From NCBI GenBank assembly GCA_949358305.1, contig OX442315.1:18440427-18504426 (forward strand): a stretch of DNA of 64,000 nt, in the 5' to 3' direction. A program made the translations under genes and the position numbers. Positions 36,166 through 48,267 of the stretch are shown here, one piece after another (the first letter of the stretch is position 1; each line of letters begins with the position of its first letter). The notes beneath the pieces were generated by a model that saw only the letters and a list, made by a program, of their open reading frames with translations, was not told the DNA's origin and did not search any database. Source of the DNA: Strigamia acuminata (Eukaryota > Arthropoda > Chilopoda > Geophilomorpha > Linotaeniidae).

Positions 36166-39100
36166 CGTATTTTCAAAAAAAGAGCACACAAAAGGGACTT
36201 TTTAATTTCGAATTGTAAAGGAATGTCAATCGACATGATAAAAATTTGATTGAAATCGATTTTAAAGCAAATATACGAGTTATTTCTGCATTTCTTGTGG
36301 CAAAACGGCCGAAATAAAGAGCCAAATGTTGGCTTTTGCAGTTTTAAGCCTAAAGTTTTGATACATTCGCAATTAGATTGTCACGATATTTTTTAATTGT
36401 CGGATCTTGTTATATTTGAAACTTCTCGGTTGATTACATAGGCTATGTATTTGAATCTTGTGTAATTACCGAGTTTTCAGAATGCCGCATTGCGTAGGAG
36501 CAGATAGCCTCTAAGAAGGCTTATATTCTCAATTATCTTACAAATAGTACTCTCTCTAGGTATATTTCCAGTTAGATATGTGGTATGTATGCATAAGCGG
36601 ATAAATGGAATAAAGTTCGTGTGTAACTTTGCAAATACGTTAAACTTTAACTTGGTAAACAAGCGGAATGGAAACTGTTGGCGTAGGCCTAAACAGAATT
36701 TCGCTCTTCTTGGGTTTCAATCTATATTTGCTTCTAATTGAACCCGATATTTGATATTTTCTATGTTTTCTCCATCTCGTCGGGTTTCTTATTGTCAAAT
36801 GTTTGTTGGAAAATTGTTAAAATTGTTTGTTTGTGCTGTTTTCCAACTGATTTACATGTTGCGAGTGTTTGGAATCGAACAGGAAATTTTTTGCAATTAT
36901 TTTTGAGGAGTTCTGTTTTCTCGCCCATTTTTAAGACGATAAAATCTGAAAAGTGTAAAACTAAGAAGTTTTAACCGTTAAAGCATTGAAATTTGAAGTT
37001 TTTTTTAATGATTTTTATATTCTAATTTTTTTTTATATATGTATTTTTGGGAAAAAAAATATTTTGTATAATTTTTATAAATATTACAAAATTCCCGCGC
37101 CGGGTTTTTCCATATTCGGTATATATAAGTTAGATCTCGAAGTTTTCGTATGCGAAATTTTTTTAAATTGGAGAATTTTTTAATAAAAATTCCTCAATTT
37201 CATTTTCTTTGTTAATGAAAATTTGCGACTTTAGACCCCCGGGAGGAAATTGAAATTTATGAATAATTTGTGGACGCTATAAATTTCTTTTAATCTGAAT
37301 GCAAACCAGTTGTTGTGACACTTTTTTTTCTTTTTGACGTTCACTCAAATTTAGGTTATGTGTTTACGTAGAAAAATTATTATTAGCACACAAACATTAA
37401 ATCATTTTCTTAAGATTTTTAAACGTTTCCAAGTGCAAAACGAAGTAATTGCGGGTAAAAGTGGACGAAGAAAGCAAATATTGATGGTGATAAGCTGACA
37501 AATAATTCTTTAATAGATGTGTGTAAGTTAAAGGTGGCAAAAATGATTGGAATCCAATCCTATCATTTGCGTCGTCTGCCATTTCGCGGCCTAATGTAGA
37601 CTGAATAAGCTGTCATCACAACTATTTATCTCCATCGCAAGAGCTGATGACACGTTCTGTGATAGATGTCATTTCATTGCTTGTTTCGCTGCGACTAACT
37701 AGTAACGACAAATTGTAGAAAATTATCGCCATCAAAATCATTTTTCTGTTGCCACGCTCTTTATTTCCCGCGAAAATGTACAATTTGACTCTGAAAACTC
37801 ATTTTAACACACCAAAAAACTCATTTTAACCTCATTTTGTTTCGTTTTGTCAGTTTTATTTTTTTTTCTTTAAATTTTGTAGATTTTGTAGAATTTTTAT
37901 TTTTGTTTTGTCGTGCGCAATTTTTGAGATAGAAATCAGCGTTATTTTGCATATTTTTATTACCGGTAGTTTTTTTTTTTTACATTTTTTTTTTATTTTA
38001 TTATTTTATTCTGTCGGTTTTACAGCATGTTCAATTTTATTCTGATGGTTTTATAGAATTTTATTCAAAATTTCAAAAAAATTTATCGTAGAAATATCAA
38101 TATCAATATTGTAGTTAAAAATACTGTGGTTATCTGATGGCTTTTCGAATGTCTGATTTTCGTTCTTGATTAATTCTGTTCGGAGAAAAAAAAAATTTAT
38201 ATTTATTTCTCAAATATTTTGATCGTTTTGACTTTTATTGATATTAAAAATCGATAAGCTGCAATAAAGTTTGATAGAATTTTCTTTTAATTGTGAGGTT
38301 CCAGCATGATAAATTTTTGATGACAAATTTCCCATTAAATAAGATGCAAATTATCGACAAAATACGGCAATAACTTTGAAAACATAAATTTAAATGTCGT
38401 AAAAGCTAAATAAAAAAATTATTTAGAGGAGAAAAAAAATAACAGACAACCAAATCAAATCGTGAACGTAACAAGTAATAAATTTTTTTATTATTATGAT
38501 TCACAAATTTTAAGTGTGAAATGATGGCAAAACTACTATTTTATTGCTTTTAAATACAGTTTGAAAAACGAAGAAAAAAGATGGAATGTAGATATAATTA
38601 TTTAATTATTTTTATGGTTTTTATCCTAAGATAATTGCTTTGAGTGGGAAGCAGCAGTTATTTTTATTATTTTTCTATTACACATATATATTTTTTGTAA
38701 TTTATTAATTTTTTATTTTTCTCTATAAAACTTATTTCCAAATTTATTTTACAAAACAAAACATCATTCTTTTAATACGGAGTTTCTAAACATGTCAATA
38801 AGCATTGATCTTCAACTTTCTTTTGTTGTGTGCGCTTTTTCTAATAGACATTTGTTGTGCCATTTTGAATGGGTTCCTTTGAAATTAATTAGCATTTAAA
38901 TAAGAATGGAGTACTCGGAATTCTAAAAAAAAAAAAAATACATATTTCTCCGTTTTCTCTGGTCACTGGTGGGGCTTTTAGTGAAACCTAAGAAAATTTG
39001 CATATTTTTTTATTTTTCTATTTTTTTATTATTTTATTTTATCCGTGATAAAAATTATTTTTTAAATATTTATTATTTTTCCATTTTTATCAACTTTTAT

Positions 39101-39300
39101 ATCAATTCCATAGACGCATAAACTTTTATTTAAAAATTTATCAAACTCCCGCTTCGTATAAACCGCGCACCTGCGCACGAAAAAGGAAAAGGGTTAATGT
39201 TTTAAAAGAAGAAAAAAAGTGAAAAAAACCAGAAAGAAATAAAAAAAAAAAAGTAAAAAGAAAAAAAAAAAAGAAGAAAAAAAAATAATATGAAATAAAA
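36165..39300. other. right border of the central domain, low-complexity AT-rich DNA
   Basis: Long T runs and T/A-only tracts return from ~37 kb onward. An imperfect inverted repeat (aaattggagaattttt / aaaaattcctcaattt) lies at ~37,166-37,201. No coding sequence is supported. Purine-run tracts at 39,205-39,300 give Phe-rich antisense ORFs. Confidence 0.45.
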
Positions 39301-41080
39301 AAAATACATCCGGTAATGTGTTCTCCACGCCCGCTGACTGCCAGCAGGGCGTCCTTGCGCCTCAACTCTTTCCCCACTCTCTACATGGATCGATCCGCGA
39401 TACTCGGGGCCCGGGGAAAAAAATTCCTGCCCCAGAAAAAAAAATGAGACTGTGTGTTGCCGGTGCTGCGTAGAGTGGCTGTGGATGCCTGAGAGAGAGC
39501 AGCTCGTGCCATAACAGCCGCGTGCGCACACAGTGAGTGTGTCTCATTGGGTCTCGTGTGGATCCAGGATCAGGGCACCCGACGCCCCCTCCCCTCTGGA
39601 CAAGTCCCCGACTAGGGAGCAGCTAGATTCAGTCAGTCGACAAGGGATTGGAACTAGGACGCACGTCTTCTCAACCCCTCGTTGGCCGCGCGCGCCGCGC
39701 CGCACGTGACTTGCGGGCAAGTTTTTACAATCGGCGTCGGTTGGGCGACCGGTGAGGTGCTTTGCTTTTCTCTGGCTCAGTCAGTCTCGGCTGGTGACTG
39801 TGAGGCCTCATGTTTCTTCCCCCACGCCCTCCAGGGAGAACTACGTCACTCTGAGGGCGCACTACCCACAACTAATCAAACCACGTGGGGGGGAGGGAGC
39901 CAATCAGGGCGGTGGCTTCACCGTGACGTACCCCAGTAATTACCCTTATTTGGAAAACAGCCAGACAACAATCGCGACCCACCCTCCTTCCCACTCCACC
40001 CCATTCCTTTTCCTAATCCTGGGGATGGGCAAAGACTGAGAGAGACGAGGAAAACGTCATCATAGCCTCGCGGTCCACGGGCCTGCCACGAGACACACAA
40101 CACGCTGCCCACACTTGCTTCTCGCGGTAAGTGTTTTCCTCTACTTTTTTTCGGCCGTCGGGGGTGGTGTTTTTTTTTTTTTTTCTCTTTTTTTTTCTCT
40201 TTGCTTTTTATTTTTTATTTTTTATTTTTTATTTTTTTGGTGGTACCGTGTGGGACAGGTGGGACGGGCCCCGCGGTCGGCCCCTCGTCCCGACATCCCA
40301 GCACACTAACCTTGAAATACTTAAGAAATTGAACCAAGTGTGGCATTGCTCCTGCACGTCTCGTCCGATACACTTGTTTGACCGCACCGTGTGCACCTCA
40401 CTCGGCCAGCCAAGGTATATGACACGCCGGCGCGCAGGCTTTGCACAGCCCAGAGCACAGCACTGCCACGCACGGCCCGGCGAATTTGTCTCGCGCCGCC
40501 ATGAGCCGAATGAATGAACGGCGCGCGCGCGTCTGCCTGCTGATTCGGCACGAAAGGGTTGAGCGTCGACGCGCTCTCGACTCAGCTCGGGTTAGGCTTA
40601 GCTCGGGTTTTCTGCCTGCCATACTTCTCTCGCCAACACTGAGCCGCGCGCATCACAGCGATGCGGAGCAGCCATGAGAGCGCTGCTGCTGCTCGTGCTG
40701 CCCTCGGCTTCGTGTCGCCGCCTTATCACAGCACTACTTGCCTCACATTTATCGGTTTTTCTCGGATTGCTAGCTGACGATGACGGTGGAGCTGGATTGC
40801 TGTGTGCTCGTTCGTCGGTGGAGGCATTAGATCGGCTCGGTGCCGACGCTATGCTAGGGTAATGTTCGATCGTTTCGTTTCGCCGCTTTCCGCTTTTTCA
40901 TTTATCGACAATTTCGACTAATCGTCGGGCGGAAAAACGATCGCCGGCGAGCCGGCTCGCTCTAATACTGCTCCCTCCTATGTTCTTGCCGGCTGCGGCT
41001 CGGCGTCAGTCTGCTGGCAGCGGCCGTCTCGTCTCATTCACGCCGTCACTGCAGGATAACTCTACTCGTCTATGTTTTGT
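39300..41080 (+). promoter_or_regulatory. GC-rich island, probable nab promoter region
   Basis: About 1.8 kb of markedly GC- and CpG-rich sequence sits in otherwise AT-rich surroundings. It contains a CACGTG E-box (cacgtgggg, ~39,880), CCAAT-like words, NRF1-like gcgcacctgcgcac at ~39,165, and many CpG dinucleotides through ~40,900. A strong donor (cgcg|gtaagtg) at 40,126/40,127 faces downstream toward the first nab coding exon. The island interrupts itself with a T-run tract at ~40,145-40,245, as expected just inside an intron. Several ORFs of 60-130 codons on both strands are by-products of low stop density in GC-rich DNA. Assignment to nab is inference from orientation and the lack of a nearer candidate. 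Confidence 0.55.
39960..40126 (+). other. nab: probable 5'UTR exon of nab (3' border firm, 5' border unknown)
   Basis: The segment ends in CTTCTCGCG followed by gtaagtg, one of the best donor matches in the window. It lies within the GC-rich island, with stop codons in all + frames upstream, so it would be untranslated leader. The first nab coding exon has an acceptor only five bases before the ATG and so needs an upstream leader exon. The intron would be 9,908 bp (40,127-50,034). The transcription start is not visible; the left coordinate is nominal. Confidence 0.4.
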
Positions 41081-42045
41081 GGCAACATTATTTTGGCCTT
41101 GGTACCATTATGTCATGAATGGAAGAAGGTGGTTTGTATTTACATTTTCACTCCATTCAGTTTTCTACATGTGGTTTTCACGAGGTTTAGATAGAAAAAC
41201 TGATTTGTTCGATTACACCTGCTTGGCAACTTACGCTACAATTCTAATTGTACAATCAAATGAAATGGAATTATTTATCGTTTGAAAATATAGAGGGGTT
41301 TTTTTTTTATTTATTTATTATTTTCTATTTATTTTCTATGAATCATTAATTTGTTGGTTTTTATTTCGGGTTGCGTGTTGTATTGTGTTTAATTAATTTT
41401 TATTTTTTATTTTTTTCAGATATGCATTAGAAAAAAATTGATGCCTAAAAAAATTAAAGGTAAGAAAATATTATAAATTTACTTGCATGTTGTTCCACTT
41501 ACTTAATTTCTTCCCCCATACGAAATTACAGAGTAAATTTTAATGTCGAAATAATTACAGCATGCACAAATTCACGCTTTTAAAAATCAAAAAAATCTGT
41601 TTGGGTTTCGGGTAATCTTATTTTATTTTATTGTATTTATTTATTTGTTTGTTTGTTTGTCGTTCATTAAATGTTGGTATTTTCTACTCTTTTTTTTAAT
41701 GTTTTGGTTGGTGGTCATTTTAGTTGTCAGTTTTCTCGCCAGGCTGCACTAGGCACCAAAGCGCCGCCTGGCATTTGGTTTTTGAAATGACGCCATTTTG
41801 GCGCTAGATGGGGACAATTTAAACGAGAGATTTTTTAAATTTAAACGCGAAAAAAAATTATTCTAAAGCAAATTTTGACGAACCGTTGTTTTTCACGTTA
41901 AAAAAATGCTGCTTAAAATAACAATCGCCTGACATCTTTGTATCAATTAATTAAAAAATGTAAAATTAAAAAAAAGAGAGTTGACATGATGGTATTTGCA
42001 TGTTAGTCAGATATTGATTGTTTTGTTTTTTGTTTGGCGTTGTAG

Positions 42046-42410
42046 GTTGGTGCTAACTCGTTGCAACCCACAGCCCAGCAGCAGCATGTGCTCCCACTCG
42101 AGCTGATAAACTGTAGGTGTGAGGGAGTGGGCTGCATTTATAAAGAAAAGAGAAAAAAAATTAACAAGGTGATAAAAAAAAAAGTGTGTGAGAGAAACGC
42201 GACATTGGTTGCTTGAAACACGGCTCCAGTTTTGCAACACGGATGCACGTGCTGCACCGACTGCCTCCTCCTCACCACGGCTGGCTTTGTGATCCCTTCG
42301 GCCGGGAGTTTCTATGGAGCAGCGTGAATTTTTAAATCACTGTCCACCGTCTGATGCTGGCACAGGATGTGTGGCGAACCGGGTGCTCTCCAGGAATGCC
42401 AATGGCACGA
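42046..42410 (+). other. possible alternative 5'UTR exon of nab
   Basis: An excellent acceptor (ttttttgtttggcgttgtag) precedes 365 bp of GC-richer sequence, which ends in GGCACGA|gtaagttc, a consensus donor. All + frames contain stops, so if transcribed it is leader sequence. The middle is A-rich, which argues against one continuous exon. An alternative reading is a short alternative first exon covering only ~42,240-42,410. Linking it to nab is inference from orientation and position. Confidence 0.3.
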
Positions 42411-42775
42411 GTAAGTTCTACATTTCAATAGTAAATGATTTTGCTTACTCGACAAAAATTAGGCTCTAAAATCGAGAGAGGCCTCTTGTATTAAGGCCTA
42501 ATTACATTTAACTGCTTTCTTCTCTAATTTTATTTTGTTAAATCGTGAGATTTACTGAACTTAAAATTTCTGTTTTGAAATTTGCAATTTTTTTGAGCAA
42601 TTCTCGGTGGTTTTAACCCTTTTTTCGGATTTTTCGTGGGGGAAGGCTGAGGAAAAGCGGATATATACATGTCTAGGTTGAGGAAAAAACTAGATAAATT
42701 GTAATGAGAGGGCATTGTATATTTTTTTTTTGTTTTATTTTATTTTTTTTATTATCTCTGCAGTCCCATGAACCC

Positions 42776-42796
42776 CATACACGTGGAATTTTTTTT
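42776..42796 (+). repeat. copy 1 of a repeated E-box word (CACGTGGAA + T8)
   Basis: The 21 bp starting catacacgtggaat and ending in eight T are identical to 43,232-43,252. Its 17-bp core recurs inverted at 62,326-62,342. Confidence 0.7.
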
Positions 42797-43231
42797 GTAG
42801 GGGAAAATGTAGTAAAGGGGAAAACAATTACACGAGCTAGGGAGAATAACTTACTTATGGTAGGTAGAATTTCATTAAAGAAGTTAGGTTAAATAGACAT
42901 CATAGCTATAAAATGCTGTAAAATTGCGAGTTTTTAAACCTGTTGTGTCCACCATTGAACCGCGGGTCCCGGTGCTTTCTCAATAAATAAAATACAATAC
43001 ATTTTCCGGGTCGGTATTTAAGACACATCTAACGGTTTTTGACTTGTTGGTACAAATAAAATGATTATTTTTGATCAATTTGATGATTTGCATTAGAAAA
43101 TTTGAAATTTTATACGTTAGAATCGTGTGAAATGTGTTTTACGCAGTCCTACTTATTTTTTTTTTATTTGTTTATAAGTAAAAAAAAATGAGTAAAATTT
43201 GAGGGCAGAATGATAAAATGTGGGTGAGTCT

Positions 43232-43252
43232 CATACACGTGGAATTTTTTTT
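43232..43252 (+). repeat. copy 2 of the repeated E-box word
   Basis: Identical to the copy at 42,776-42,796; the flanks differ, so this is not a simple duplication of a larger block. Confidence 0.7.
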
Positions 43253-46200
43253 ACCTTGTCCTTGGGGATGAGACCTAGTGAAAAGAGGGTAAAAACACAG
43301 GATAAACACACGGGGTAGAATTTTGTTCAAAGTGTCATTGAACTCGGACTCGGTTGAGTTAAATACCGCAGTGTCAGGTGCAAATGTTGAGTTATTATTT
43401 AATCATCAAAGGTGTAGAAGGTGAGGTAGATCCAAGGCCAAGGTGTAGCAAACAAGATGTGATAAAATATACATTTGTCGGAAGCAGCTGTTAAGTGTTT
43501 AATTTTCCAAAGTCGCGTAAGATTTAGACGTTTTAAAACGTTGCGGCGATAGACTGGACTCGTGTTTGTTTTAATTAGCGGCAATGGCGATGGGATTGTC
43601 CGGGGAAAATGTTTCTGCATTGAAATATAGACATGTGAGAGTGATTTACGAGTATTTTTACGCTCGGCGTCGAGATCTATTTGTATGTATGTGTTGGCAC
43701 ATAAGTTGAAGAGGTAGCAAATCATTTTGCACGCAATCGTTCTAAGTAAATATGTAAAAGAATCAATTTTTGCGTGCTTGGATAAGTTATGTGAAAATAA
43801 AATATCATTTTGATATCTAGGCTAATTGAATAATGTGTAATGCGTGTTGCTAGTTTCAATTGACCTTTAAACGTCAGTCAAACGCTTCCAAAAGCGGAAT
43901 TTTTAGTCCGCTATGGTTACTTATGGGCGAATTTAAACACTATTTGCTTACTATGCACAATAACATTGCGTTTTGGATGCGGAATAAGTGATTTTAAAGA
44001 GTGAACGTTTGCAAATGAGGATGTTTAACACGAAAAAAGACTTGGAAATGTTCATTCTTGGCATGCACCAATTCGTATTGTGGATTTGAGGACACTCACA
44101 TTGTGATTTTTATAGCTTCTGGAGAGGAAAAGAGGGAAAAAAATGATGATCTAAAAAGGAATAAATGTAATGTTTTATGTAAATAGATTTTTTTTCATCT
44201 CTGATATTTGGTAAAGATATATTGAAAATAAAATTGACCTTATTTTTTACGATATGCAAAGGAACAAGAGTGAATACAAATGCGGTTGATTTAAGGTGGA
44301 GAGGAGTTAAAGATGAGCTGCAAAGGCCTCGGCTAGATATCATTACTGTAGAACAGAGGAAGTTAAGATCTCATTTATTGATCAAGTCGCAGGACGTTTG
44401 GGTTACATAAGAGGTGACGCTAGGCCAGAAGTTGGTCAAGGGCAAGGAGAAACGCAGGAATGTTCTCTATGTCACGCACAATACCAAGAAAACGAGCTCA
44501 ATTACGTTCCTTTTCATTTGATCCTAATCCAAACAAAAGTAGAAATTCTAATTCATGTTTTGACTCAACATTAAATTATTTATTTAATTAATTTAAAAAA
44601 AATTAAATTGAATTAAATTTTTTATTTTTTGTTATTTAAAAAAAAAATAATAATTATGACGAAGATCGTTTGGAGTTATTTGTAATCAAAATTTCGAGTG
44701 CATATTAGAGGAATGGATAACCATTTGCTCGGAGGAATCTCAAGCTTTATGTTGTATGTTTACCCTCGCTACAAAAGGATGAAGCATTTTTTAAGGGGTG
44801 TTGCTGAAAAACTTGATTCGGTTGGTGCAGCGCATAGTTGATGGTGAAATGAGGCAAGCAAGATTTTTTTTTCTCTTCTGCTTTTTTTTAAGTGAGCGTA
44901 GTTGTTTATGCTTGAAACAAGCGAGCCATGCAAGTTCTTTGGCATGTTTCTGGGTTGGGCATCAAAGGGTTGCTCGGGCTCCTCAGGGCTTGGTTGTCAT
45001 GGCGATGTGTGGATGAGTCCGAGGGGTCGTGAATGACGCATGCGGCTGATGGACCGTTGGATATTGGAGTTGCTGTGATAAAAACGATGCAAATGGTTAA
45101 TTGGTGTCTAATTGCTAAGTAATTAGAATTTTGAGAGGAGAAAATGGAAATTTGTACATTTTTTGACTGTTTTCGGTGGACAGCATCTCATTTTCATCTC
45201 GTGCATGTGAGGTCAGCAAATAAACATGGGTTTTAGTTATTATTTCCACAACTTAACGGGGTTTAAATGTAAATGGAATGAATAAATTAATTGACACACA
45301 TTTCAAGTATTATTTATGTATTCCAGTTTGCAAATTAGTCATGCGCTTGGAGTTCAAGAATTTGAAGTAGACACTTAATTTGGTTTTTTTTTTTGTTTTT
45401 TTTTTTTTTACCTGGCTTGTTTGGGTTTAAACATCACCTGGATGGGTCACGTGATCAAAGTTTGATATGCAGATTTTTATTTTTTGTGTGTCTTTTATAG
45501 CAAATTTTTTTTCTACATTTTTGGCAATGTTAAAATGAAATGCGAGATTGGAAAACAATTTTTTTTGGGGATTTAAGTTTGAATTTTGGAGTTGTAATCT
45601 AAATACATAATTTTTTTGTGCATTCAACTGTATGTATTCAAATTAAGTCGTTTTTTTATGAGGGGAATTTATGAGTATCAAGTGTTGTCAGGTTTTATGG
45701 TGGACGATTGCGAAATGTTGTTAAATAATATTCGGATTTAAAAATATCTTTTTTCGGCTTTTTTTAAACATCTTTTTTGGGGATAAAACCCAAATTCATC
45801 ACGTTAAGACTAAAATTAATGAACAAGTTGAATGAACTGAGTTGCTACATCCATTTTGGGCTACGCACAAAACACATCATTTCAAAAAATAAAAATAAAA
45901 ATAAAAAAAATACGTGAATTTTAACTCTTAACATAATTCAACGTCCAACCACATAATGTCACCGCGTGAGTTTACATTAAAAAAAATTTTTTTTGCTCAT
46001 AATTTTTACCGTAATGAAAATTTTCCCAATTTGTCTCCAGTTGGACAATTCAATTTAATTAGTGAATTTTTTTTCTCGCAACATTTAAATTTCAAATAGA
46101 GTTTGCGAATTAATTACGAACCTTATTTTTGATTTATTTACGATGCCTATAGTGTTTCCTGGATGGTTTATGCGCCGGACAAACCCTGTTGACTGGGTCT

Positions 46201-46940
46201 TTGTTCCCTGTCCAGCCACACCTCTCGTTATATAGGACTGAAAGGGTTGATGGCGTAACTGGTCAGGTTCCCACATGGGTCTTGATGCCCTGGCAGCTGC
46301 AGCCACTAGGTGTAAGATTTACTGCAGGGCCGGCATTGAGTGTGACCACCCAATTCAACCCTTTCACTACCCTTTCCTGCAGGCCATACAAAATAAATGC
46401 CAGTGACCACTGCAAGAAATGTGGGTTGAAAAGATTGGTACCGTTTAGTCAAGTCTGGGCATGGGACGATTTATGGGTGTGTGGAGACGTGCAACTTTTA
46501 CTTGAAAATCAACTGTTGATGATTGTGCTCGTGAATAAATTGTAGCTGATTTTTTTTAAAAAGAAATGAATATTATTTTTTTTTTCAAATGATTTAATGT
46601 GCAAAGATGTGAGGCGATTTGAACTTGAACTCCTATCGGAGGAAATCGGTTTAAATTTAAAAATGAAAAAGTTATAGGTATTTAAGTTGGGTATATATTT
46701 TATGGATGAATGTTTAATTAGAGGTTTTAAGTGAAGTTTAGTAGTGTTATTATAGTATTTTAGATTCTGTTTTTACTTCCTTACTTCGGATTTTAATTTT
46801 TTATTTTAATTCAAGCTTGTTTGCGTTTTTAAACCGCTTACTATGAATGATTAAACAGTAATTTAAGTTTTATTCTTTCTAAGTAAATGGCGATCGGTTG
46901 ACAAAGCAAGATAACCGAATAAGTTTTGAAATAAGTTCAT

Positions 46941-47614
46941 TAATTATTACGAAACGGGGCAGAATTGTCTCGAATTATTACATGTCGGGACAGAATTATC
47001 GGGAATTTTTATAAATCGGGACAATTATCTGGAATTAATACAAATAGGGACAAAATTATCGGGAATTGTTACAAATCGGGTCAAAATTATCGGGAGTTGT
47101 TACAAATCGGGACAGAATTATCTGAAATTATCTGAAATTCTTATAAATTGGGACAGAATCATTTGAAATTATTACAAATCTGGACAATTATCGGGAATTA
47201 TTACAATGGGGACAAAATTATCTGGAATTATTGCAAATCGGGACAAAATTATCTGGAATTATTACAAATCGAAACACAATTATCCGCTATTGTGACAAAT
47301 CGGGAAAGAATTGGCCGCCATTATTACAAATCGGGGAAGAATTAGCCGCCACTGTTACAAATCGGGAAGATTAAGCCACCATTATTACAAATCGGGACAA
47401 ATTATTTGGAATTATTACAAATCGAAACACAATTAATCGCCATTGTGACAAATCGGGAAAGAATTAGCCGCCATTATTACGAATTGGGAAAGAATTAGCC
47501 GCCATAATTACAAATCGAGATAAAATTAATCGCCATTATTACAAATCGAGACAAAATTAATCGCCATTATTAAAAATCGAGACAAAATTAATCGCCATTA
47601 TTACAAATCGGGAC
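46941..47614. repeat. 31-bp minisatellite in nab 5' intron, ~20 copies
   Basis: Tandem units of about 31 bp have the pattern acaaatcgRgacaaaattaW followed by tcKSSattatt. Early copies carry ...attatctggaattatt and late copies carry ...attaatcgccattatt, so there are at least two unit subtypes with a gradual transition. Some units are shortened. Any ORF inside is a product of the repeat. Each unit contains an ATTA/TTAAT homeodomain-like core. Confidence 0.9.
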
Positions 47615-48036
47615 TCTTGTGGTCCTCCTTTTAATAATTTCTACAAATACGAGCGAGCAACTTTTATTTCGTATGTCAAATATCTCAATTGTTACCATCA
47701 TTTTTGTAGGAAACAATTTATATTTTCCTTTTATTGGAAATATTTTAGCAAAACGCAAAAGCAAAACATGGTTTTCAAAATGCATTCCGATGATATTCAC
47801 GAAAAGTAGTTTTACTTAAGACACATAATTTTTTGTTTGAATTCGTTGCGTTATCGGAGATTTAAGTGCAAACAAGGTTGCTTATAATTATAGCATGTAA
47901 TTTTCAAATTAAAAAGGAGAAAAAAGATGAATAAACATTGGTTTCTAATTACAAATCAGGCTTATTATTAGCACGAAACAAAATTTTGAATTTGTAATTT
48001 AAAATTAAAGGGATGAAAGGGTTGATACAATGAGTC

Positions 48037-48267
48037 ATGCATAGAGGAACATCACCTGGAGAAATTATCGGTGACACGATTGGCCTGAATATTGATCACG
48101 GGTGTGACGACACAAATCACGGCCATCTGTGCCTGAAATCGATTGAAAATGAAACATTCATTTGTGTGTCACCTTTTTCGGATACAAAAAACGATATGTG
48201 CCTTGAACTGTACACTTATCCAAATAAACAGATTGAAAAAATCGCCGAATTTACTAAATCAACATGA
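48037..48267 (+). CDS. unassigned 76-codon ORF in nab intron
   Basis: An ATG-to-TGA ORF encodes a peptide with balanced, protein-like composition: acidic/His-rich centre (DHGCDDTNHGHLCLK), four Cys, and a C-terminal IEKIAEF. It contains no homopolymer and its base composition (~42% GC) is higher than the flanks, unlike the T-run ORFs nearby. An AAAGGGTTGA octamer lies 14 bp before the ATG. No signal peptide or membrane segment is evident. I do not recognise the family. It could be a nested small gene, a fragment of a transposon-borne gene, or chance. Confidence 0.35.
   Translation: MHRGTSPGEIIGDTIGLNIDHGCDDTNHGHLCLKSIENETFICVSPFSDTKNDMCLELYTYPNKQIEKIAEFTKST

Noticed and set aside
39141-39531. 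Phe-rich minus-strand ORFs
   Set aside because: Artefacts of long A/T homopolymer tracts read as TTT/TTC.
40321-40862. GC-island ORFs, including a signal-peptide-like MRALLLLVLPSASC
   Set aside because: CpG-rich DNA has few stops in all frames; multiple overlapping ORFs on both strands and no splice or homology support.
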